Source of the DNA: Leifsonia shinshuensis
Lineage (GTDB): Bacteria > Actinomycetota > Actinomycetes > Actinomycetales > Microbacteriaceae
NCBI RefSeq assembly: GCF_022606355.1
Contig: NZ_JAHHZQ010000002.1
Location: 806,001-870,000, forward strand
Direction of reading: 5' to 3'
DNA: 64,000 bases
Each line of letters starts with the position of its first letter. The first letter of the stretch is position 1. The notes beneath the pieces were generated by a model. That model was not told the origin of the DNA. It saw only the letters and a program-made list of their open reading frames with translations, and did no database searches. This document shows, in pieces, positions 35,512-42,748 of the stretch. Made by a program: the position numbers and the translations under genes.

Positions 35512-36415
35512 CGAAGGCTGAGTGGTCCAGCGGCCACGGCTATCTGAACGCACCGGAGTCGCCGGTGACGGGGCTGACTCAGTTGGGTGCGCGTGCGTAT
35601 GACCCGGTGCTGGGGAGGTTCCTGTCGGTCGATCCGGTGCTGGCGCCGGAGAACCCGTTGCAGAACAACGGGTATGCGTACTCGGCGAACAACCCGGTCA
35701 CCAACAGCGACCCAGATGGGAAGTGTTATGTCGCGGGCAAGGACAGCATGAATTTCAAGGCGAACTGTGGTGGGGGCGCTGGCATTTCTGCACCCCAGAT
35801 CCCTGGTCAGAGTCAGTATGTTCCGCAGCCTGGGACCTTTGACGATTGGGCGATCAACTCCAAGGGCGACAGTCGAACGGTGTCAGGGAGGATCCCGCCC
35901 CCTGACTCGAAGCTCAAGATCGCGGAGGCGCCGGATATGGGCGTGCGGATGTTGGGTCCCGACCTCCGAGGCGAAGATGCTTACGGGAAGTGGGCGGACA
36001 AGGAGCGCAAGAACAAGCAGCGCGAGGCCGCACGGCAGAAGGAACTCGAAGACGCCGAGTTGAAACCGGGCACAGGAAAGTGCGGTGCCATTTCTGGCAA
36101 AGCGTTCGCTGGGCTAGGCGGTTCATCCTGTGACGTTCGCACACTTGATGGATCCTCACGGGCAATGCGGCGCTCGGGTTCGGACTCGGGGCTGGCGCCT
36201 CCATGACAGAGATAGAGACGAATGCGCGAACAGCTGAGGAACTCGCCGGCGCCTCTTTTGGATTCCAGGGTGGCGCCGTGTTCTTGGCCGGTTTCGTTGC
36301 AGATCAATCGTGGAGCATGTTCAATCCGGAGGTTCGTACGACTCAGTTCGGATATGGGGTCGGTGGAAACGCGTACGTTGGCGCAGAGGTTGGGTGGACA
36401 TGGGTCTTGTACTGA
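35512..36415 (+). pseudogene. Orphan Rhs C-terminal toxin module 1 (frameshifted)
   Basis: DNA from 35512 matches the rhs gene from about 34035 (KAEWSSGHGY, LGARAYDPVLGRFLSVDPV, NGYAYSANNPV) for ~205 bp, then diverges into a different tip. In frame from GTG 35565 to 36206 it reads SDPDGKCYVAGKDSMNFKAN, APQIPGQSQYVPQPGTFDDW, a Lys/Glu-rich helix (~residues 140-165). The frame is then lost near 36150. The remaining C-terminus continues in another frame (ATG 36203 to 36415): TAEELAGASFGFQGGAVFLA ... QFGYGVGGNAYVGAEVGWTW. No start, signal peptide or YD repeats, so it is a silent cassette, not an expressed Rhs protein. The tip is homologous to that of module 2. Not recognised as a known toxin. Confidence 0.75.
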
Positions 36416-36867
36416 GCCCTAAGGCTGAGCTGGTTGCACTTCGGCTACTACGTTCCATTCAATCGGGCGTAGCGATGCTGAGCATTGCTTTGGGATTGTT
36501 GGCTTTCGGGATTGAACCGCTGCGTGAGCAATGGATCGGCCTACTTCTTTTCCTCATCGCACTCCTGGCATTTGTAGTTCAATCAATGCTCATGCTCGCA
36601 ATTTGGGGAGTTCAAAGTGTCGTACCGGGTCGTGGTGGAAGTCTTCTCAGCCGGGAGCTGAGGCAGCACCGGCGAGCGCTGTCAGGCAAGAGGAAGGCGG
36701 GCGAGGTGGCGGTCATTGCATTCGCGGTCTCGTTCTTTGCTTTAGCGGCTATGACAAGCGATTACGATCGTGCGGCTGGGTCCTCATGGAGCGGCTTTGC
36801 ATTCGCGTTGTTCGGGAGTTTTGCAGGATCGTCGGCCCTGCCGATTGCGTTGAAGCGGACTGGCTGA
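36400..36867 (+). CDS. Candidate membrane immunity protein b1
   Basis: A 155-residue membrane protein with four hydrophobic segments (about 18-38, 43-68, 100-118, 126-148), for example AMLSIALGLLAFGIEPL and IGLLLFLIALLAFVVQSM, and a conserved WGVQSV motif after the second. Its ATG lies 16 bp inside the end of the orphan toxin frame, the coupling expected of a toxin-immunity pair. Two homologues follow in the same array, each after a matching toxin end. A membrane-embedded immunity protein implies a toxin acting at the membrane. Codon use is less GC-rich than in the flanking core genes. Confidence 0.7.
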   Translation: MGLVLSPKAELVALRLLRSIQSGVAMLSIALGLLAFGIEPLREQWIGLLLFLIALLAFVVQSMLMLAIWGVQSVVPGRGGSLLSRELRQHRRALSGKRKAGEVAVIAFAVSFFALAAMTSDYDRAAGSSWSGFAFALFGSFAGSSALPIALKRTG

Positions 36868-36985
36868 TGGCGATCCGAGAACCAGTGGTGATTGAAAGCG
36901 AGGGCGCCGGAGCGTCGCCCGCCCAGGCGATCTCGACGAGTTCGGATCGTGGGAGCGAAAACTACTCTCGACGAGGCGAGCACCG
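36868..36985. other. Spacer between immunity b1 and orphan module 2
   Basis: About 118 bp, no convincing frame. GC-rich relative to the immunity gene before it. Confidence 0.4.
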
Positions 36986-37899
36986 TTGGGCGGTCCGGCC
37001 CCGTATTGGACGTCGTATGCGGTGGATGGGGCGACGGGGAACCGGTTGTCGGTGACGAGTCACTCGAAGTCGGGCGACTCGAAGGTGGTTGGCGGGTGAT
37101 CTGAACTCGACTCAGGACGTGGCGGTGAGCCAGTCGACGGGTGAGGTGACTCGCCGTTTCGCGGACCCGTACGGCAATGCCCGGGGTGCGAAGGCGGAGT
37201 GGTCTAGCGGTCACGGTTACTCGAACGCACCGGAGTCGCCGGTGACGGGGCTGACTCAGTTGGGTGCGCGTGCGTATGACCCGGTGCTGGGGCGGTTCTT
37301 GTCGGTCGATCCGGTGCTTGCGCCGGAGAACCCGTTGCAGAACAACGGGTATGCGTACTCGCACAACAACCCCGTCACGAAGAGTGACCCGGATGGGAAG
37401 GGCGATTTTCAAGGCGAACTGTGGTGGGGGCACCGGCATTTCTGCGCCTCAGATCTCTGGTCAGCGCCAGTATGTTCCGCAGCCTGGGAGCTTTGACGAT
37501 TGGGCGATCAAATCCAAAGGCGACAGTCGAACGGCCTCCGGGAGGATTCCGCCTGACATCAAGCTCAAGATCGTGGAGGCTCCGGACATGGACGTACGAA
37601 TGCCGGGTCCAGACCTCCGTGGCCAACTGCATCCCATGGTCACTCCCAGCGGAGCTGGTGGGCTTCGACTTGGTTCGGGTGTGACAAGAACGGAGCTAAT
37701 CACCACGGCTCGTACTGCTGATGAGCTCTCGGGCGTTTCGTTTGGTTTCACGGCGGGAGCCGTTTACGGTGCAGGGCTGACGGGCAACCAGCCCTGGAGC
37801 CTGACGAACCCCGAGATTAGCGTTACGCAGACGGGCTATGGGATGGGAGGCAAAGCCTACGTGGGTGCCGAAGTGGGGTGGACGTGGGTCTCGCACTAA
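36986..37899 (+). pseudogene. Orphan Rhs C-terminal toxin module 2 (deleted and frameshifted)
   Basis: Two blocks of the rhs gene are joined here: 36986-37084 matches 33461-33559, and 37085-~37387 matches 33931-34233, so 371 bp are missing between them. The core is intact in frame from 37089 (GDLNSTQDVAVSQSTGEVTR, LGARAYDPVLGRFLSVDPV). After DPDGK a further deletion relative to module 1 shifts the frame; the tip continues in the frame ending at 37899: KANCGGGTGISAPQISGQRQ, VPQPGSFDDWAIKSKGDSRT, TELITTARTADELSGVSFGF, TQTGYGMGGKAYVGAEVGWT. The tip is shorter than that of module 1, lacking its charged helix. No start or signal, so silent as it stands. Confidence 0.75.
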
Positions 37900-38351
37900 G
37901 TCGGTCTCGGGAGTCGCAAGTGCGGCACATCTTCCAGACGCTCTATTCAGGGATAGCGGCAATCGCTGTCGCGACTGGACTGATCGCGCTGGCGTCTGAG
38001 CCGTTGCGGTCGCCGTGGATAACGGGATCCCTCTTCCTGCTTTCTTTGGCGGTTGTCCTCGCTCAGATGGGCCCGACCTTGCTGGTTTGGGGCGTTCGTG
38101 CGTTCCTCTCCATGCGGAACGGCGGTATTCGTCGTGCAATGAGGAAACGCTGGCGTGTGGTGTCTCGTGTGCACAGACTAACGGCAGGATCGGCCCTGGC
38201 GGCGGCGATCGCGTTCCTGGTGCTTGAGGTCATTTCGGAGGCCCAGTCGCCCAAGGTGGTCTCGTCATGGGGCGGATTGGCTTTTGCTCTCCGGGGATGT
38301 TTTGTGGGACTTCGGATGCTGCCCGTCTCTGTCGCACGATCACGCGAATAG
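37884..38351 (+). CDS. Candidate membrane immunity protein b2
   Basis: A 155-residue, four-helix membrane protein homologous to b1 (ASEPLRSPWITGSLFLLSLA and LVWGVRAFLSMRNGG against IEPLREQWIGLLLFLIALLA and AIWGVQSV). The GTG at 37884 aligns with the ATG of b1, and it overlaps the end of orphan toxin module 2 by 16 bp, as b1 does with module 1. An in-frame GTG at 37878 is an alternative. The basic loop between helices 2 and 3 (RRAMRKRWRVVSRVHR) predicts a cytoplasmic loop. It should neutralise the module-2 toxin. Confidence 0.7.
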   Translation: MGLALSRSRESQVRHIFQTLYSGIAAIAVATGLIALASEPLRSPWITGSLFLLSLAVVLAQMGPTLLVWGVRAFLSMRNGGIRRAMRKRWRVVSRVHRLTAGSALAAAIAFLVLEVISEAQSPKVVSSWGGLAFALRGCFVGLRMLPVSVARSRE

Positions 38352-38578
38352 CGGGTACAGCTCCGGATGAGGTCCACGCAGCAACGTATCCGAGACGGTG
38401 GAACGCGCAAGGCGATGACGGCTTCTCGAACTACACGAGAGGCATCGGGTACGCGGCTGTCGTAGGTGATCGACTCCCGGGCCATAGATGTAACATTTTT
38501 TGGATCTAGTGGACGGGTTGAGCGCGCGAGGTCCCGGCTCTCCGGCTCGCCCACTTCTGTACGGGAGATGGCGATCAC
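38352..38578. other. Probable toxin remnant before lipoprotein c1
   Basis: 227 bp without an intact gene. A frame ending at 38509 contains ITRIAGTAPDEVHAATYPRR and GFSNYTRGIGYAAVV, which may be a decayed toxin tip, but there is no homologue to align it with. It includes an AT-rich stretch around 38490-38510 that could act as a promoter for the lipoprotein. Confidence 0.35.
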
Positions 38579-39049
38579 GTGGCGAACCGTAGAACACAAT
38601 CGACGTTGGATGCACTCGCCATGGCGCTCATCCTCTCTCTAACTGGCTGTTCGACAACGCCAGATAGGTCCGGCGTGGTCGGTACGTGGGTCAACGAGGG
38701 GCCACGTGCAAAAGAGGCCGTGTTGGTGTTCTCGGGCGACGGGACAGTGCGGGCGTGTGGGCTTCCAAGCCCACTCATCCAGTCTGCTTTCGCCGACGTT
38801 CTCGACTGGGATCGACGTATCGGCCTTCTCGGCGCGTGGACGTTCGAGGGGTCGCGGGTCTACCTCGATATTGACCGCGTGCTGCTTCGCGGGCTACCGA
38901 CCGCTGGGATCTCCGGAACGTACCTATACGTGAGCGGGCCATCTTCGAGCCCGGAACTGACAGTTGCCCTGGGCGATCCGGATGAGGGCCGACGATTCGC
39001 GTTCCATCGGACAGGCAATCGCCGTTGTGACCCTGATGACTCAGATTGA
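38579..39049 (+). CDS. Lipoprotein c1, candidate immunity protein
   Basis: A 156-residue predicted lipoprotein: a hydrophobic helix (LDALAMALILSLTGC) ends in the lipobox LTGC. The mature part is a beta-rich domain with SGVVGTWVNEGP, LVFSGDGTVRACGLP, LLGAWTFEGSRVYLDID, TYLYVSGPSSSPELTVALGD and PDEGRRFAFHRTG, a lipocalin-like 'GxW...GD...F' pattern seen in small actinobacterial lipoproteins. GTG start. A broken homologue lies at 39915-40361. Its place in the toxin array and its repetition there suggest a surface-exposed immunity protein, guarding the outside of the membrane; that is inference. Confidence 0.65.
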   Translation: MANRRTQSTLDALAMALILSLTGCSTTPDRSGVVGTWVNEGPRAKEAVLVFSGDGTVRACGLPSPLIQSAFADVLDWDRRIGLLGAWTFEGSRVYLDIDRVLLRGLPTAGISGTYLYVSGPSSSPELTVALGDPDEGRRFAFHRTGNRRCDPDDSD

Positions 39050-39195
39050 CGAGGTCAGCTTAGTCGAGGGCAGTCTCTCGTGTTTTAACGTTCGGCGCGG
39101 GCCGGCAAACAGAATCTATCAACGCGCTGGCCAGGGAGTCGGGACGCATACTGCGGGGGCTCATTGGTCCGGAAGTGGGTGCGCATGAGTTGTGA
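39050..39195 (+). pseudogene. Remnant of a toxin C-terminus before immunity b3
   Basis: Short stretch ahead of the third membrane immunity gene. The frame corresponding to the toxin frame of modules 1 and 2 ends GTHTAGAHWSGSGCA at 39188, overlapping the b3 ATG as in the other pairs, but similarity to the GAEVGWTW tail is weak. Probably a heavily decayed tip. Confidence 0.35.
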
Positions 39196-39641
39196 ATTGA
39201 GCCCGCGAGTCGAGCAGTCCATAGTTTGTATATTTTACGTACTATATACGTCGATTGTGACCGCATCCGTATTAGTTGGGCTTGCTGCCCTCGTGCTGGT
39301 CCCTTTGCGCTCTCAGTGGGTTGGGCTCGCCCTCGCGCTGTTCGCCCTCGGCAGCTTCTTCGCGCAGGGTGTGTTTGCTCTCGTGGTCTGGGGGGGTGAA
39401 GTCTGTCGCTACGTTTCGCAAGGGGTCGCTCAACCATGCGGCTCGAAGGTATCGGCGCTTGTGGTCGAGAACGGCCTGGGCGGTCGGATCCATGCTCATC
39501 GTCGTTGGGGCAGTCTTTGTGATCTTCGATTCCGCGATTCCGAGCCCAGGGCGAAGTAGTGTCTGGATCGGGCTTGCTATCGCGATCTTCTTCAGCCTCG
39601 TTGGAGCGGACTCATTGCAGCTGTCGGTTCGACGACGTTGA
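39185..39641 (+). pseudogene. Membrane immunity b3, frameshifted in a G tract
   Basis: Third copy of the four-helix immunity family. ATG 39185 gives MSCELSPRVEQS, matching MGLVLSPKAE of b1, then ALVLVPLRSQWVGLALALFA and QGVFALVVWG. At 39390-39396 there are seven Gs; with six, the frame would continue VWGVKSVATFRKGSLNHAAR, matching WGVQSV of b1 and WGVRAF of b2, and run to 39641 (SSVWIGLAIAIFFSLVGADS). As it stands, translation leaves the family frame there and ends at 39559. Either a decayed gene or a phase-variable one; sequencing error in the homopolymer must be excluded. Confidence 0.75.
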
Positions 39642-39921
39642 TTCATCTGACGCGGGTGGTTGAGGGCATCGAAGGGTGCGACTGGGAACAGCTCAGGATC
39701 AGGCTCGGCAAGATCGGCCAATGGGAGATCGAAGACTACAAGCCGAATGTGGTCGGCGCGCGGTTGTGGAATTCGATGGTCGAACGACATGAGGCCCGGC
39801 TATGGCCTTCAACGGTGGATACAAGGATCGAATCACCGAGACACGGCATGGCTGGGGCTCTAAGGGTGCCTTCACGAGGGTTCACCAGGAGTTCGGATGG
39901 AGAGAAACGCTGCGATGGTGA
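39642..39921 (+). pseudogene. Probable toxin remnant before lipoprotein c2
   Basis: Non-Rhs coding-like DNA in at least two frames: GCDWEQLRIRLGKIGQWEIE and DYKPNVVGARLWNSMVE in one, and MAFNGGYKDRITETRHGWGS plus GAFTRVHQEFGWRETLRW in another that stops at 39921, 7 bp inside the c2 start. The overlap mimics the toxin/immunity coupling elsewhere in the array. No family recognised. Confidence 0.4.
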
Positions 39922-40361
39922 GGCAGAAACGTGTCCGCAGGGGGCTTGTCACCGCCGCCCTACTAATTGTCGTGTTAGCCGGCGGGGTCTATGGCTCCTA
40001 TGGGTGTACGGGTGGGGGCCGTTCCCGTCAAGGACTATGTCGGTCAGTGGAGGTTGTGCGGCCCAGACGGCCGATTCGCAACGATGACGTTGCGTGAGGA
40101 CGGTTCACTGGATGTGACTCAACGCCTCGAGTGATATTTGCGCTCGGCGGCTGTTCAGCACCCGACTGGGAGCACCCGGTTGACCTGACCGGGGACTGGG
40201 ATGCGCGAAGCTCCACACGTATCTGGGTGCAGGTTGAAGATCTGGCGAACACATACATGTGGGTTCGTGGGCGCGGGTGGGGTATGACGCTCAATGTCGA
40301 CGCCACCGGCGACCCGGACGAAAGCCGTTCGTACACTTTTCAACGCGTCGCGGCGCCATGA
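39915..40361 (+). pseudogene. Lipoprotein c2, homologue of c1, with two frameshifts
   Basis: ATG 39915 opens a signal-type N-terminus (LVTAALLIVVLAGGVYGSYG). At 40014-40018 a run of five Gs breaks the frame; with four it would read GAVPVKDYVGQWRLCGPDGR and FATMTLREDGSLDVTQ, aligning with SGVVGTWVNEGP and LVFSGDGTVRACG of c1. A second shift near 40130 then moves to the frame of 40131-40361: LTGDWDARSSTRIWVQVEDL and DATGDPDESRSYTFQRV, aligning with LGAWTFEGSRVYLDID and ALGDPDEGRRFAFHRT. Clearly a decayed or switched-off relative of c1. Confidence 0.65.
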
Positions 40362-40382
40362 CCCGACCTACAGCGTCGCCCT

Positions 40383-41123
40383 CTACTCCGCCCCAACCAC
40401 CGCCACCCGCACCCCGTTGACGTCCGCCCCCGCGACCTCCCACAACCCCACGACCGCCTCCCCCAGCCGCTCCTCGAGGCCGGCCAGCGTCTTCACCACG
40501 AAGACGACCGCGGCCGATTGCGGCGCCTGCTTGGCGAGGCCCTGGGCCACCGCTCGCGTCCAGGCGTCGGCGGCCGCCTTGGCGGCGGCGTAGTTCGCGC
40601 CTCCGGCGTACGGCGCCTCCACGGCGGTGGAGGACACGATCGCCAGCCGGCCGGCCGGGGAGGCGACCAGGTCGTCGTAGAAGACCCGCGTCGTGTTGCG
40701 CAGGGTGCGGAAGCCGCGCTCCAGGAATTCCCAGTCCTCGTCGCTCTGGCCGGCGATCCCGCCGCCGCCACGCCAGCCGCCGACCAGGTGGATCAGGCCG
40801 TCGATGCGGCCGAACTTCAGGTGGATGCGCATGGCGAGCTCGGCGACCGCGTCGCGGTCCGCGAGGTCGCACACGCGGGTGTCGACGCCGGGCACGGCGG
40901 TGGCGAGCGCCTCGAGCGCCTCCTGGCGCGTGCCCACGGCGAGGACCGTCGCGCCTGCCGTCGCGAGGGCGCGTGCAACGGCCTCGCCCGACGCGCTCGT
41001 CGCACCGGCGATCAGGACCAGCCGGCCGGCGAGCACCCCCTCGCCGGCCGTGCCCATCGCCGGCGCCGGCCCCGTCTCTTCGGGTGAGAACCGGGCCGGC
41101 GCCGAACCCTCGTGATCTGTCAC
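40383..41123 (-). CDS. SDR-family oxidoreductase paired with DUF6421 gene
   Basis: A 246-residue short-chain dehydrogenase/reductase. The nucleotide-binding turn is LIAGATSASGEAVARALA, a variant of TGxxxGxG, followed by the acidic CDLADRDAVAEL region. The catalytic Ser is in AIVSSTAVEAPYAGG and the YxxxK is YAAAKAA. The usual NNAG is replaced by HLVGGWRGGGG, seen in atypical SDRs. The GTG start overlaps the DUF6421 stop by 4 bp, so the two proteins are co-translated and probably act together. Substrate unknown. A ~25-residue N-terminal extension precedes the Rossmann fold; an internal ATG after it is an alternative start. Confidence 0.82.
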   Translation of the reverse strand: MTDHEGSAPARFSPEETGPAPAMGTAGEGVLAGRLVLIAGATSASGEAVARALATAGATVLAVGTRQEALEALATAVPGVDTRVCDLADRDAVAELAMRIHLKFGRIDGLIHLVGGWRGGGGIAGQSDEDWEFLERGFRTLRNTTRVFYDDLVASPAGRLAIVSSTAVEAPYAGGANYAAAKAAADAWTRAVAQGLAKQAPQSAAVVFVVKTLAGLEERLGEAVVGLWEVAGADVNGVRVAVVGAE

Positions 41124-42565
41124 GCGTCGTCCGTGGTGCCCGTGATCCCCGACGTCGACTCGATGACCGCGGCCATCTTCTTGTTCAGCGCCTCGTAGAA
41201 CATCGACAGCGGGAACTCGTCGTCCAGGACCGCGTCGGTGTAGCCCTTCGGCGCACCGGAGAGGATCTCGTCCGACAGTCCTCGTGCCCAGTTGGAGGCC
41301 GGGTGCGGCGTGAGCGTCTCGGTGAGCATCGCGTACGCGGCGAGCCAGTGCGCCACCTTCGGGCGGTCGATGGAGCGCCAGTACAGCTCGTTGATCCGGT
41401 CGCTGAGCGCGACGACGACATCGGGGACGGCATCCCAGTCGATCGTCAGCTGCGTGTCGGTCCAGTGCAGCACGTCGTGCTGGTGCATCCACGCGAACAG
41501 CAGCTGGCCGCCGAGCCCGTCGTAGTTGCGCACGCGGCTGCCGGTGATCGCGAAACGGAAGATGCGGTCGAAGATCACCGCGTACTGCACGAGCTTCGCG
41601 TGGTCGCGGATCTCGCGCTGCGCCTGCGACAGCTCCGCCCCGGGGAGCGCGCCGAGCTCGCGCTGCAGCCGTACCGACTCGCGGAACGCGGTCAGGTCGC
41701 AGCGCAGCTCTTCCAGCGAATAGAGGAAGAACGGCATCCGCTGCTTGATCATGAACGGGTCGAACGGGAGGTCGCCGCGCATGTGGCTGCGATCGTGGAT
41801 GATGTCCCACATCACGAAGGTCTCCTCCGTGAGGTGCTGGTCATCCAGCATCCGTGCCGCGTCCTCCGGCAGCTCCAGCTTGGTGATCTCGGCGGCGGCG
41901 CGCACCACCCGGCGGTAGCGGGCGGCCTCGCGGTCCTGGAAGATCGCCCCCCAGGTGAACTGCGGGATCTCGCGCATCGCGACGGTCTCCGGGAACAGGA
42001 CAGCGGAGTTGGTGTCGTACCCCGGCGTGAAGTCCACGAACCGCAGGGCGACGAAGAGCTTGTTGCCGTAGTCGCCGGCCTCCAGCGCCGCGACGAACTC
42101 GGGCCAGATGACCTCGACGAGCACGGCCTCGACGAGGCGGTTCGTGCTGCCGTTCTGCGTGTACATCGGGAACACCACGAGGTGGCCGAGCCCGTCGACA
42201 CGGTGCTGCTGCGGCTGGAACTCGTTCAGCGCGTCGAGGAAGTCGGGAACTCCGAAGCCCTCGTCCGCCCAGCGGGCGAAGTCGCGGCGCAGCGCCTCGA
42301 GGTAGGCGGCGTCGTGCGGAAAGAACGGCGCGAGCTCCGCGACGGCCGCCACGATCGTGGCGGTGAGCTCGGCGGCGGCCTGCTTGTCTGACTCCTGCTC
42401 GACGGAGCCGTCCTTGACCTGGAGCGACTGGAGGGCGGTTGCCGCGTCCTTGAGCCGGAGCCACGCGGGATGCGTCGCGACCTCGCGAACCGAGCGGCCG
42501 TCCTCGACGACCTCGGGCTCCCCGACAATGGCTCCTGCAGTGAACTGCGGGACGAATTGAGACAT
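41120..42565 (-). CDS. DUF6421-family protein
   Basis: A 481-residue soluble protein of the actinobacterial DUF6421 type. Function unknown. Prominent conserved-looking blocks are HRVDGLGHLVVFPMYTQNGS, WPEFVAALEAGDYGNKLFVA, FVDFTPGYDTNSAVLFPET, the His/Asp-rich MWDIIHDRSHMRGDLPFDPF and FAWMHQHDVLHWTDTQLTID. The His/Asp clusters could bind a metal. The start at 42565 has GGGAGG 6 nt upstream; 18 further codons of open frame lack one. It is the first gene of a two-gene operon with an SDR, an arrangement that suggests a redox or lipid-related pathway, which remains guesswork. Confidence 0.75.
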   Translation of the reverse strand: MSQFVPQFTAGAIVGEPEVVEDGRSVREVATHPAWLRLKDAATALQSLQVKDGSVEQESDKQAAAELTATIVAAVAELAPFFPHDAAYLEALRRDFARWADEGFGVPDFLDALNEFQPQQHRVDGLGHLVVFPMYTQNGSTNRLVEAVLVEVIWPEFVAALEAGDYGNKLFVALRFVDFTPGYDTNSAVLFPETVAMREIPQFTWGAIFQDREAARYRRVVRAAAEITKLELPEDAARMLDDQHLTEETFVMWDIIHDRSHMRGDLPFDPFMIKQRMPFFLYSLEELRCDLTAFRESVRLQRELGALPGAELSQAQREIRDHAKLVQYAVIFDRIFRFAITGSRVRNYDGLGGQLLFAWMHQHDVLHWTDTQLTIDWDAVPDVVVALSDRINELYWRSIDRPKVAHWLAAYAMLTETLTPHPASNWARGLSDEILSGAPKGYTDAVLDDEFPLSMFYEALNKKMAAVIESTSGITGTTDDA

Positions 42566-42736
42566 GACGAACCTCCCGTCGTGCGATCGGCCGCGGTCGC
42601 GGCGGTGCGATGGGCGCACCCCTGCACGCCCTGCCTCCGAGCCTAACCGCGCAGACCGGACGATTTCTTGACACTTTCGGCGAAAAACTGCGCGCGGCGG
42701 CGATCAGGCGCACGAAACCATCGCATCGGGCGTCGC

Positions 42737-42742
42737 TAGAGT
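42737..42742 (+). promoter_or_regulatory. -10 element of leaderless alkD-like gene
   Basis: TAGAGT, 6 nt before the GTG at 42749. Confidence 0.55.
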
Positions 42743-42748
42743 GCTGTC

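Noticed and set aside
35353-40362. Insertion sequence as the cause of the decayed toxin region
   Set aside because: No transposase frame, terminal inverted repeats or target duplications seen; the repeats are copies of the Rhs core.
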